This document shows positions 6,189 to 12,625 of a DNA stretch of 15,929 nucleotides, piece by piece. Source of the stretch: Candidatus Cloacimonas sp. GTDB lineage: Bacteria; Cloacimonadota; Cloacimonadia; Cloacimonadales; Cloacimonadaceae. Below the pieces are notes generated by a model. That model was not told the DNA's origin. It made no database searches and saw only the letters and a list, made by a program, of their open reading frames with translations. The stretch's first letter is position 1. Every line of letters begins with the position of its first letter. Location of the stretch: NCBI GenBank assembly GCA_035403355.1, contig DAONFA010000014.1, positions 30,905-46,833 on the forward strand, read 5' to 3'. The position numbers and the translations under genes are program-made.

Positions 6189-7028
6189 TTATCTCCGCTT
6201 AAGGTAAATTTCCCGATTGGGCATATTTAACATTGAACTGGCACGCCATTGATTTGTGGGAGTGCGTTTAAAGGTTAAGGCAATTTTTCTTTTCTCTTCC
6301 AGAGATTGCTCATACAAAAATATAGTGGCTGCCAGAGCAACTATTACATTGTGATTTAAAGTGGCGGAAGCGGCACGAACTTTTCCTCCCGGAGAAATTT
6401 TCAGGTCTGCCTTTTTTTCTTTGGGGGGGCGGTTCAGATGATTCAATTGCCCGATTATAATACTGGTAATCAACAAAGCAGCAAATACAGTTAGCATTCC
6501 TACCAGGGTTATATTAAGCCCGAAATTTAAGCTTTTTGCTTCAAATTGCCGGTGAATTTTTTTGATATCTTCGGGGGTTATGTTTAATGACTGCAAAGAA
6601 TAACTATCCCATTTTTGAGAATTGGGCTTATCCAGTCCGATATCCTGTTTGATTTTTTTCACAGGCATTTTAAGTGCCGCGGCAACTTCTTCTAAAGTGG
6701 ATAATTCTGTGTAACCATAAATGCTATATTGTTGTGCCAAAAGTGCTTTATAAGGAGTAATGCCCAGTTTTCTTAAACTCATTTTATCCAGTTTTTCGTT
6801 TTGCGGTTCCAAACCGAGGTAGCTCTTCCAACGGTCTATATCCTTAATTTGCAGTTTATTGGCTACTTCAGCAAGAGGAGCTGTATCCCGAAAACCGTAT
6901 TCGGAAAGGATTTCTTTTCCCCGGGCTAAGGATAAGCTATCGGAAATTGTTGGCGCATTTACACTTATTTGAGCTCCGGCAGATACAATGCAGAAGACAG
7001 CTATTACAATAAATACTATTTTTCGCAT
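6189..7028 (-). CDS. OadG/MmdD-like membrane subunit with signal peptide and duplicated extracytoplasmic module
   Basis: The product has 279 residues. Residues 1-19 form a signal peptide (MRKIVFIVIAVFCIVSAGA). Two homologous helical modules follow, about 44-100 and 104-161; each has YG(F/Y), a (L)xEVAxxL helix, a GL(E/D) turn and SLxxL(G/N)ITP. A transmembrane helix (about 169-195, LNFGLNITLVGMLTVFAALL) matches the OadG/MmdD anchor. The cytoplasmic C-terminus (227-279, VIVALAATIFLYEQS and NQWRASSMLN) resembles the tail of longer OadG proteins. Family role: assembly and anchoring of the Na+ pump. I chose ATG 7028, ten bases after the mmdA stop with AAGG upstream; a longer frame from 7109 would overlap mmdA and hide the signal peptide. 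The module resembles EVA-type helical repeats in other membrane redox proteins, but its role is unknown to me. Confidence 0.78.
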   Translation of the reverse strand: MRKIVFIVIAVFCIVSAGAQISVNAPTISDSLSLARGKEILSEYGFRDTAPLAEVANKLQIKDIDRWKSYLGLEPQNEKLDKMSLRKLGITPYKALLAQQYSIYGYTELSTLEEVAAALKMPVKKIKQDIGLDKPNSQKWDSYSLQSLNITPEDIKKIHRQFEAKSLNFGLNITLVGMLTVFAALLITSIIIGQLNHLNRPPKEKKADLKISPGGKVRAASATLNHNVIVALAATIFLYEQSLEEKRKIALTFKRTPTNQWRASSMLNMPNREIYLKRR

Positions 7029-7038
7029 TGCCGATACC

Positions 7039-8589
7039 TTACAAAGGAATATTGCCATGCTTGCGGGGAGGAATGCTGTCGTTTTTATTTGCCAGCATTT
7101 CCAAAGCACGAATTAAACGAAATCTTGTTTCGGAGGGCTCAATGATATCATCTATATATCCCCTTTCCGCAGCTACGAAAGGATTGGCAAATTTTTCCCG
7201 ATATTCTTTTTCCCGCTCCTGAAGAACTGCCTTAGGGTTTTCTGCTGCCATTGCTTCTTTGCGAAAAATAACTTCCACTGCGCTTTCAGGACCCATAACT
7301 GCAATTTCGGCAGAGGGCCAGGCATAAACAATATCGGCACGCATATGACGACTATTCATTACACAATAGGCACCCCCGTAGGCCTTACGGATAATGACAG
7401 TTACTTTGGGAACTGTAGCTTCCGCAAAAGCATAAAGAAGTTTTGCTCCGTTACGAATAATTCCGTTATGCTCTTGCATCGTTCCAGGCAAAAAACCGGG
7501 AACATCTTCCAAAACCACCAAAGGGATATTGAAAGAATCACAAAAACGCACAAATCGGGCTCCTTTGATACTGGCATCAATATCTAAAACACCGGCTAAA
7601 ATTTTGGGCTGATTAGCTACAATTCCTACACTGCGACCATTCATTCTGCCAAAACCAACAATTATGTTCTGGGCAAAGTTACTCATCACTTGCAAAAATT
7701 CGCCCTCATCAACAAGCGGATAAATCACTTCCAGCATATCGTATGGCTTATTAGGATTTTCCGGAACCAGCTCATTTAGAACATCACAACTACGAGTGAC
7801 AGGATCAGCACCCGGAACATAAGGCGGGTCTTCCAAGTTATTGGAAGGCAAATAACTTAACAGTAACTTGATGGTTAGCATAGCATCTTCTTCACTATTA
7901 GCAATAAAATGCGCTACTCCACTTTTACCGGTATGAACTTTTGCTCCACCCAAATCTGCATTACTAACTGTTTCATTTAAGACGGTTTTAACAACCTTCG
8001 GTCCGGTAACGAACATATAGCTGTTGCTTTTTTCCATCACAATGAAATCTGTGATAGCTGGAGAATATACAGCTCCACCTGCACAGGGACCTAAAATAGC
8101 AGAAATTTGAGGTATCACTCCACTTGCCATTACATTCCGCCAAAAAATCTCAGCGTAACCTGCAAGAGCATCAACCCCTTCCTGAATTCTGGCTCCGCCG
8201 GAATCATTCAGCCCAATTAAAGGACAACCGTTTTTAAGTGCCATATCCATCACTTTGCAGATTTTATCAGCGTAGGTCTTAGATAGAGAACCACCAAAAA
8301 CAGTAAAATCCTGAGCAAAAATATAGACCATTCTTTCATTGATGGTGGCGCAACCTGTTACTACACCATCCCCGGGATGAATATATTTATCCAAACCGAA
8401 ATTGGTGCAACGATGAGTTACGAACATATCAAATTCTTCAAAACTATCGGGATCAACCAGCAGGGCAATCCTTTCTCTCGCAGTTAGTTTACCTTTTGCG
8501 TGCTGTTCGGCAATGCGTTTTTCTCCACCACCTAAAAGAGCGGCAGAGCGTTTTGCCTTCAGCTTTTCCAGAGGGCTCTGGTTTTCCAT
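7039..8589 (-). CDS. mmdA: Acyl-CoA carboxyltransferase, probable methylmalonyl-CoA decarboxylase alpha subunit
   Basis: This cytoplasmic subunit transfers the carboxyl group of methylmalonyl-CoA to biotin, giving propionyl-CoA. The product has 516 residues, the length of MmdA/PccB. Both crotonase-like halves are present: LNDSGGARIQEGVDALAGYAE (128-148) with the first oxyanion site, GPCAGGAVYSPAITDF (167-182), VEDVPGFLPG-type EDVPGFLPGT (361-370), and KAYGGAYCVMNSR (402-414) with the second. It ends in KHGNIPL as many family members do. Start ATG 8589 has AGGA about ten bases upstream; a TTG at 8625 would only add a lysine-rich tail. It is first in the operon. With no biotin carboxylase nearby but an OadB-type pump downstream, a decarboxylase fits better than propionyl-CoA carboxylase. 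Glutaconyl-CoA remains possible. Confidence 0.88.
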   Translation of the reverse strand: MENQSPLEKLKAKRSAALLGGGEKRIAEQHAKGKLTARERIALLVDPDSFEEFDMFVTHRCTNFGLDKYIHPGDGVVTGCATINERMVYIFAQDFTVFGGSLSKTYADKICKVMDMALKNGCPLIGLNDSGGARIQEGVDALAGYAEIFWRNVMASGVIPQISAILGPCAGGAVYSPAITDFIVMEKSNSYMFVTGPKVVKTVLNETVSNADLGGAKVHTGKSGVAHFIANSEEDAMLTIKLLLSYLPSNNLEDPPYVPGADPVTRSCDVLNELVPENPNKPYDMLEVIYPLVDEGEFLQVMSNFAQNIIVGFGRMNGRSVGIVANQPKILAGVLDIDASIKGARFVRFCDSFNIPLVVLEDVPGFLPGTMQEHNGIIRNGAKLLYAFAEATVPKVTVIIRKAYGGAYCVMNSRHMRADIVYAWPSAEIAVMGPESAVEVIFRKEAMAAENPKAVLQEREKEYREKFANPFVAAERGYIDDIIEPSETRFRLIRALEMLANKNDSIPPRKHGNIPL

Positions 8590-8648
8590 TTCTTTTCTTT
8601 CCTGTTTTTTTTTCTTATTTTTCAAAAAGTTATGCCATAGTCATTTTT

Positions 8649-8718
8649 TCTAAAGCTGTTTTTTAGTAAAGGGAAATGTTCCGTGGTTTATGATAGTTGT
8701 TATGTCTAAAGCTGTTTT
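8649..8718. repeat. 14-bp direct repeat upstream of the decarboxylase operon
   Basis: TCTAAAGCTGTTTT occurs at 8649-8662 and again at 8705-8718, 56 bases apart, 60-130 bases before mmdA. It could be a pair of regulator sites or another remnant of local duplication. Confidence 0.5.
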
Positions 8719-8737
8719 CTATTGTTTTCTGTCGTCC

Positions 8738-8786
8738 CGCTGGGAATTTAAATTTGCAATCCTCTTAATCCTTAAATCCTTGTTTC
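8738..8786. repeat. Direct repeat, left copy (CGCTGGGAATTTAAATTTGC...)
   Basis: This 49-base segment recurs at 9064-9120, where it differs by an extra 8-bp AAATCCTT. It contains the 10-bp palindrome AATTTAAATT. The two copies flank the composite palindromic element at 8834-9018. Confidence 0.9.
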
Positions 8787-8833
8787 AAAAACTAAATCTG
8801 CATAATCAGCGTGAAAATATCCAAGAAGAACAA

Positions 8834-9018
8834 CATCCTCGTCGTTCCCTTTACAGCCAAATTATGTAGTTTCCGCTATCTTCTATGATAGCTTGATAGT
8901 TTGATTGTTGTGGGTTGACCAGGAGGTCAACCCTCCGAATTTTGGTTGACCAGGAGGTCAACCCTCCGGAGAAACGACATCCTTGTCGTTTATTACGGTT
9001 GACCGGGAGGTCAACTTT
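8834..9018. repeat. Composite palindromic element, copy 1
   Basis: It starts with CATCCTCGTCGTT and TTACAGCC, then a small hairpin GCTATC/GATAGC (8875-8892). Four 20-bp 8-4-8 palindromes follow at 8913, 8944, 8972 and 8997. Types in order are A, A, B, A. Type A is GGTTGACC-RGGA-GGTCAACC. Type B is AAACGACA-TCCT-TGTCGTTT, perfect at 8972-8991. The fourth unit is imperfect in its right arm. The same order and exact spacings (31, 28, 25) occur in the copy at 10929-11143. Confidence 0.88.
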
Positions 9019-9063
9019 CCTGTATTTTACTGGATTAAAACCTGTCGCTCAAATCTGTCTTCA

Positions 9064-9120
9064 CGCTGGGAATTTAAATTTGCAATCCTCTTAATCCTTA
9101 AATCCTTAAATCCTTGTTTC
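9064..9120. repeat. Direct repeat, right copy with 8-bp expansion
   Basis: This repeats 8738-8786, with one additional AAATCCTT unit in a run of three AATCCTTA-like words. It passes directly into the tandem repeats at 9121. Confidence 0.9.
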
Positions 9121-9178
9121 TAACATTCAAACCCTAAAATCCTTGTTTCTAACATTCAAACCCTAAAATCCTTGTTTC
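9121..9178. repeat. Two perfect tandem copies of a 29-bp repeat
   Basis: The unit TAACATTCAAACCC... is 29 bases and ends in AATCCTTGTTTC. It occurs at 9121-9149 and 9150-9178 without change. The ending AATCCTTGTTTC also closes both direct-repeat copies upstream, so the whole 9090-9178 block is a slippage-prone mosaic. Confidence 0.92.
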
Positions 9179-9246
9179 AAAAATCAAAATCCCAATTTCC
9201 TGCTCATCCTTAGGGTATTTAATCTTTTCCCTGTTTATGAAAGCGT

Positions 9247-9627
9247 CTAAACACATAATAACATCTTACGGCTAAGAACTAACTCATCTGAATACAAGGT
9301 TATATAATAGACCCCGGTTTTGCAAAGCTGTCCATATTTATCTTTTCCATTCCAGAACACAGGACTGTCGGTAACCTTAAAACTGATAACTTCCTGCTCC
9401 AACACATTGGTAATTACCAGTTTATATAATCCTGTAAGGTGAAAGTTAAAGATAATTTCAACAGCTTCCCCTTTATGCATTGGACTGGGAGAAACTTCCA
9501 TTAAGCAATTATAATTAGCTGTAGATTCATTAGCAGGGGATTCGGGTTTTGTAGCCAAACTGCATCCCATAAGCATAATAAGCAGAAAAATGCATCCGGC
9601 AAGAAGATATATTTTAGGCATATTCAT
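9247..9627 (-). CDS. Lipoprotein with C-terminal FlgD-Ig-like domain
   Basis: This is a small predicted lipoprotein of 126 residues. The signal segment KIYLLAGCIFLLIMLMGC ends in a lipobox, LMGC, with the lipidated cysteine at about residue 22. The mature part shows one beta-sandwich resembling the FlgD-Ig/type-A sorting fold: VSPSPMHKGEAVEIIFNF, YKLVITNVLEQEV, then FWNGKDKYGQLCKTGVYYITL and a final RKMLL. In secreted proteins of Bacteroidetes-like bacteria such domains sit at the C-terminus of large proteins; here it stands alone on a lipid anchor. GAGG lies seven bases before the ATG. It is 22 bases downstream of the beta-barrel gene and is probably co-transcribed. Its specific function is unknown. 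Confidence 0.75.
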   Translation of the reverse strand: MNMPKIYLLAGCIFLLIMLMGCSLATKPESPANESTANYNCLMEVSPSPMHKGEAVEIIFNFHLTGLYKLVITNVLEQEVISFKVTDSPVFWNGKDKYGQLCKTGVYYITLYSDELVLSRKMLLCV

Positions 9628-9649
9628 CTTAGTTCCTCATATATTAGTA

Positions 9650-10810
9650 TTATTTAAGCAGCATTGATATAATCTGAAAAGCATTTAAATTGCAACCAAA
9701 ATTGTAGATATTCTTATCTTTGCATTGGCTTCCTCCAGGGAAAGAAGAATAGTTTCCCTTAAGTGAAACCAGATCTCTATAATGCAAATCCAAACCAATA
9801 CCATAAGTAACACCTTCAATATTCCCCCCTTTATCTTTATGATAGCCACCTCTTAAATAAATGGTATCCAGAAAACCAAGCTCTGTTCCAATTCCATAAA
9901 TATTGGGGCTTTTCGTTCTATCATCATTCATTCCGGCAAGAAGACGCAGGCATCCAAAATTTTCAAAATTATCCATTATCCTTTTCTTTTTCAGATAGTT
10001 CGGATTTTTAAGCGATGCAGAACAAGCAATTCCAGTGTTTGTGCTTTTGTATATTTTATTTGGTTGCTCTAAACTATATTCAATATTGTCCTCAAAGACA
10101 TTGAACATAGAAATTCCGGCTACGGATTCCAGATGTATTTTGTCGGTTAAGGGAAAACTATATTTTAAAAGAGCTCCGGAATCTATACAATTAGCATCAT
10201 ATTCTTCATCTATAGAAGCGGGATAATTATAGCCAGGATCAATAGAACTGTAATTTAAAATATAATTCATCCCGAGGCAAAGGTCTAATTTTTTGTTAGA
10301 GAATGTATTATCGTTACTAATAATCCGATAGAGATCGGCAAAATTAACTGAAATTCCTAAGGGATGCATTACTTCCTTTAGTTCCTTCGTAATTCCTGTC
10401 TCATAACCATTTTCATCAGTAAGTGATATCCTTCCATAATCAGCTTTTATTCCCCAAGTTTGAACATTGGTAATAGAAGGGAAAAGAAAGCCCATACCCT
10501 TATAAGATAAACTCATCATTGAAGCATAATAGGTATTTTCTTTTTCATCCCCGGGATGTTTTAATCTCATAAAATCATAGCAGGTATTGGAATAACTGAG
10601 CCCTGTATGCAAAGATGGATAAGCAGGATTATCATAAGCATTTAAAGGTTCATTGTGCCAAATATTTACAACCCCTACAGGACTTCCACCCATAGCAAGA
10701 TTAATTGCCGAGGGCTCAAAACCATTTACCAGTAAAGCATAATTGGAGATAGCCGATAAATTTGCTATCACCGCAGCTAAAATAAAAGCCAGCAAGATTA
10801 CTTTCCGCAT
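9650..10810 (-). CDS. Predicted outer-membrane beta-barrel protein (PorV/FadL-like style)
   Basis: I recognise the class, not the exact family. The 386-residue product begins with a signal peptide (MRKVILLAFILAAVIANLSA). The mature protein opens with PSAINLAMGGSPVGVVN and AYDNPAYPS, the pattern of PorV/PorQ/FadL-like barrels (MGGA.vA..n.....NPA). Alternating hydrophobic/polar stretches run to the end, e.g. IYLRGGYHKDKGG, TYGIGLDLHYRDLVSLKGNYS. The last residues (ISMLLK) do not end in the classic aromatic. GAGGAG lies eight bases before the ATG. It is the first gene of a two-gene operon with the lipoprotein at 9247. In type IX secretion, PorV-like barrels work with proteins carrying C-terminal sorting domains, so a link to the adjacent FlgD-like lipoprotein is possible but unproven. 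Confidence 0.65.
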   Translation of the reverse strand: MRKVILLAFILAAVIANLSAISNYALLVNGFEPSAINLAMGGSPVGVVNIWHNEPLNAYDNPAYPSLHTGLSYSNTCYDFMRLKHPGDEKENTYYASMMSLSYKGMGFLFPSITNVQTWGIKADYGRISLTDENGYETGITKELKEVMHPLGISVNFADLYRIISNDNTFSNKKLDLCLGMNYILNYSSIDPGYNYPASIDEEYDANCIDSGALLKYSFPLTDKIHLESVAGISMFNVFEDNIEYSLEQPNKIYKSTNTGIACSASLKNPNYLKKKRIMDNFENFGCLRLLAGMNDDRTKSPNIYGIGTELGFLDTIYLRGGYHKDKGGNIEGVTYGIGLDLHYRDLVSLKGNYSSFPGGSQCKDKNIYNFGCNLNAFQIISMLLK

Positions 10811-10840
10811 CTAAAAAACTCCTCAAAATAACTTTATGTA

Positions 10841-10868
10841 TTTGTAAAATTTTAGCTCTTTCTGTCAA
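10841..10868 (-). promoter_or_regulatory. Putative promoter for the outer-membrane gene pair
   Basis: On the minus strand a perfect TTGACA (plus 10863-10868) is 16 bases from TACAAA (plus 10841-10846), placing the start of transcription about 24 bases before the ATG at 10810. It resembles the mtnA candidate (TTGACG-16-TAGAAA). Confidence 0.45.
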
Positions 10869-10928
10869 GAATTTTCTTTCAACTTACCGATCCTAACACT
10901 TTTCCCTGAAATACCTTGCCATTGACAG

Positions 10929-11143
10929 CATCTTGTCGTTTCCCTTACAACCGAGCTAATTCTTTACGCATAATTGGCGGTAACGAAATAAATCAGGTGT
11001 GTTAGCTTTTTGGTTGACCAGGAGGTCAACCCTCCGAATTTTGGTTGACCGGGAGGTCAACCCTCCGAAAAAAGGACATCCCTGTCGTTTGATATGGTTG
11101 ACCGGGAGGTCAACCCTCCGTATTTTGGTTGACCGGGACATCA
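10929..11143. repeat. Composite palindromic element, copy 2
   Basis: It starts with CATCTTGTCGTTTCCC and TTACAACC, matching the start of copy 1. Palindromes lie at 11012 (A), 11043 (A), 11071 (B, one mismatch), 11096 (A) and 11127 (A, decayed right arm). Spacings are 31, 28, 25 and 31; the first three equal those of copy 1. The distance from the CATC start to the first palindrome is 83 here and 79 in copy 1. Confidence 0.88.
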
Positions 11144-11177
11144 ATCTTCCCTCCAAATTCTTTACCCCTGTTTTTGC

Positions 11178-11205
11178 TTGACAGTATGCCTCTCTCAAAA
11201 AGAAT
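11178..11205 (+). promoter_or_regulatory. Putative promoter for tRNA-Lys
   Basis: TTGACA (11178-11183) is followed after 16 bases by AAGAAT (11200-11205), 16 bases before the tRNA. The -35 is perfect and the -10 matches four of six bases. Confidence 0.4.
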
Positions 11206-11221
11206 GACCCAAATTTTAAGT

Positions 11222-11297
11222 GCATCTTTAGCTCAGCTGGTAGAGCAACTGACTCTTAATCAGTGGGTCCGGGGTTCGAATCCCCGAAGATGTACCA
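11222..11297 (+). tRNA. tRNA-Lys (anticodon CTT), CCA encoded
   Basis: All arms can be drawn by eye. The acceptor GCATCTT pairs with AAGATGT (one G-T). The D arm is GCTC/GAGC and the anticodon stem ACTGA/TCAGT encloses the loop CTCTTAA, giving anticodon CTT (11255-11257). The variable loop is GGGTC. The T arm CGGGG/CCCCG encloses TTCGAAT. Discriminator A is followed by a genomic CCA (11295-11297). Length is 76 bases. Confidence 0.97.
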
Positions 11298-11366
11298 TAT
11301 TTAAAATAGCGGTAATTTGCCCTTTGCTCCGCAGCCAAAATGTGCTAAAGTGCGGTAAATAGTTTT

Positions 11367-11393
11367 GCCGGCTTTAGCAGCCGGCTTTTTTTT
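11367..11393 (+). terminator. Strong intrinsic terminator after tRNA-Lys
   Basis: GCCGGCT (11367-11373) and AGCCGGC (11379-11385) form a perfect 7-bp GC-rich stem with a 5-base loop, followed by eight T. It separates the tRNA transcript from metK, which begins about 50 bases later. Confidence 0.93.
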
Positions 11394-11444
11394 AAGATAA
11401 AGAAAGGGTGTGTAAGTCAGATATTGAAAAATTAGGAGATATAA

Positions 11445-12611
11445 ATGACAGCTGCATTACATGCAATCAACAACACTGATAGAAACGGCTATGTATTCAC
11501 CTCAGAGTCCGTATCGGAAGGTCATCCGGATAAGGTTTGTGATCAGATTTCGGATGCTATTTTGGATGCCTATCTGGCAGCCGATCCTCATTCCAAGGTT
11601 GCCTGTGAAACATTAGCTACAGAAAACAGGATAGTGCTTTCGGGAGAAATCTCTTCCCGGGCAACCGTAGATATTGAAAAAATCGTGCGGGACACAATAA
11701 AGGAAATCGGTTATACAAATCCGGACAAAGGTTTTGACTATAATTGCCTGATAAATAACTATCTTCATCGTCAGGAAGCTGCTTTGGAAGAGAATACCGG
11801 AGCGGGAGACCAAGGTTTAATGTTTGGCTATGCCTGTTCCCAAACCAAGAATTTGATGCCGGTGCCTATTGAGCTGGCTCATAAGCTGCTCTATAATTTG
11901 GCGCAGGCAAGAAAAAACGGAACCGTAAAACACTTGCTGCCCGATTCCAAAAGTCAGGTTTCAATGCGTTATTTGGGACGCAAAGCGGTGGACTTAAAAT
12001 GCCTGGTAATTTCTACTCATCACGATGTTTTAAGCGAGAACGACTTTGAGGAATTGAAAGAGCAAATAAAGCAAATAGTTATCTTACCTTCAATAGCCGA
12101 TATTGAAGATGAATGCAAGGGCTATTTTGAAACCAAGAATTGTGAAATTAAAATCAATCCTTTAGGTCCCTGGCAGGATGGAGGTCCCGCTTTTGATACA
12201 GGACTTACAGGCAGGAAAATAATTGTAGATACTTATGGCGGCTGGGCTCAACATGGGGGAGGTGCTTTTTCCGGAAAGGATGCTACCAAAGTAGATAGAA
12301 GCGCTGCCTATATGGCAAGGCATATTGCCAAAAGCATTGTTACCAGTGGATTAGCCGGTGAATGCTTAATTCAATTCAGCTTTGTGATTGGAGAACAGAA
12401 ACCGGTTTCTTTGATGGTAGATACTTTTGGCAGCGGCAAAGAAAGCGATGCGGAAATAGAAAGAATCATTGCCCGAAACTTTGACTTGACAGTTGGCGGG
12501 ATTATTAATTACTTAGATTTATGTAAGCCAATATTCTTTCCCACTGCTTCTTACGGTCATTTCGGCAGAGAAGGTTTTTCCTGGGAAAGGGTTAAGCATA
12601 TTTCCAGATAA
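11445..12611 (+). CDS. metK: S-adenosylmethionine synthetase
   Basis: MetK makes S-adenosylmethionine from methionine and ATP in the cytoplasm. The 388-residue product has all three signature regions: SEGHPDKVCDQISDAILDA (24-42), GAGDQG (119-124) and GGGAFSGKDATKVDRSAAY (271-289). TGLTGRKIIVDTYGG (252-266) is also present. Two places differ from the common form: the segment before GAGDQG reads NNYLHRQEAALEENT instead of the usual QSPDI-containing loop, and GGPAFDTG replaces GGPxGDxG. The catalytic Asp is kept, so the enzyme should be active. GGAG lies seven bases before the ATG. There is no SAM riboswitch visible in the 50 bases between terminator and start. It leads a tight plus-strand operon with the Kdo/Lpt genes. 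Confidence 0.96.
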   Translation: MTAALHAINNTDRNGYVFTSESVSEGHPDKVCDQISDAILDAYLAADPHSKVACETLATENRIVLSGEISSRATVDIEKIVRDTIKEIGYTNPDKGFDYNCLINNYLHRQEAALEENTGAGDQGLMFGYACSQTKNLMPVPIELAHKLLYNLAQARKNGTVKHLLPDSKSQVSMRYLGRKAVDLKCLVISTHHDVLSENDFEELKEQIKQIVILPSIADIEDECKGYFETKNCEIKINPLGPWQDGGPAFDTGLTGRKIIVDTYGGWAQHGGGAFSGKDATKVDRSAAYMARHIAKSIVTSGLAGECLIQFSFVIGEQKPVSLMVDTFGSGKESDAEIERIIARNFDLTVGGIINYLDLCKPIFFPTASYGHFGREGFSWERVKHISR

Positions 12612-12625
12612 AGGAGAAAGCTGCA

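Larger units (their letters stand above)
8590..9246. other. Repeat-rich intergenic region
   Basis: No gene is supported. It contains the 5' region of the decarboxylase operon, a 14-bp direct repeat near 8649/8705, a 49-57-bp direct repeat (8738 and 9064) that brackets a composite palindromic element (8834-9018), and short tandem repeats (9092-9178). I could not identify a clear promoter for mmdA. Confidence 0.75.
10811..11221. other. Repeat-rich intergenic region before tRNA-Lys
   Basis: No gene is supported. It contains the promoter of the leftward outer-membrane pair, the second composite palindromic element (10929-11143) and the putative tRNA promoter. Confidence 0.75.

Noticed and set aside
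7039..8625. Propionyl-CoA or acetyl-CoA carboxylase beta subunit, starting at TTG 8625
   Set aside because: There is no biotin carboxylase and an OadB-type pump follows, so a decarboxylase is favoured. The TTG start adds only a Lys-rich extension; ATG 8589 fits the family start.
8834..11143. A complete insertion sequence or composite transposon
   Set aside because: No transposase gene or relic lies in or near the elements, and I could not see target-site duplications. Only the repeat arrangement is supported.
10956..11225. Minus-strand frame with RRVDLPVN repeats
   Set aside because: It is a translation of the composite palindromic element and continues into the tRNA region.
11129..11362. 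Plus-strand frame containing SLAQLVEQLTLNQWVRGSNPRR
   Set aside because: This is the familiar false peptide obtained by translating a tRNA gene, here tRNA-Lys.
11394..11444. SAM riboswitch upstream of metK
   Set aside because: Only about 50 bases separate the tRNA terminator from the start codon, too few for a known SAM riboswitch, and no such motif is seen.
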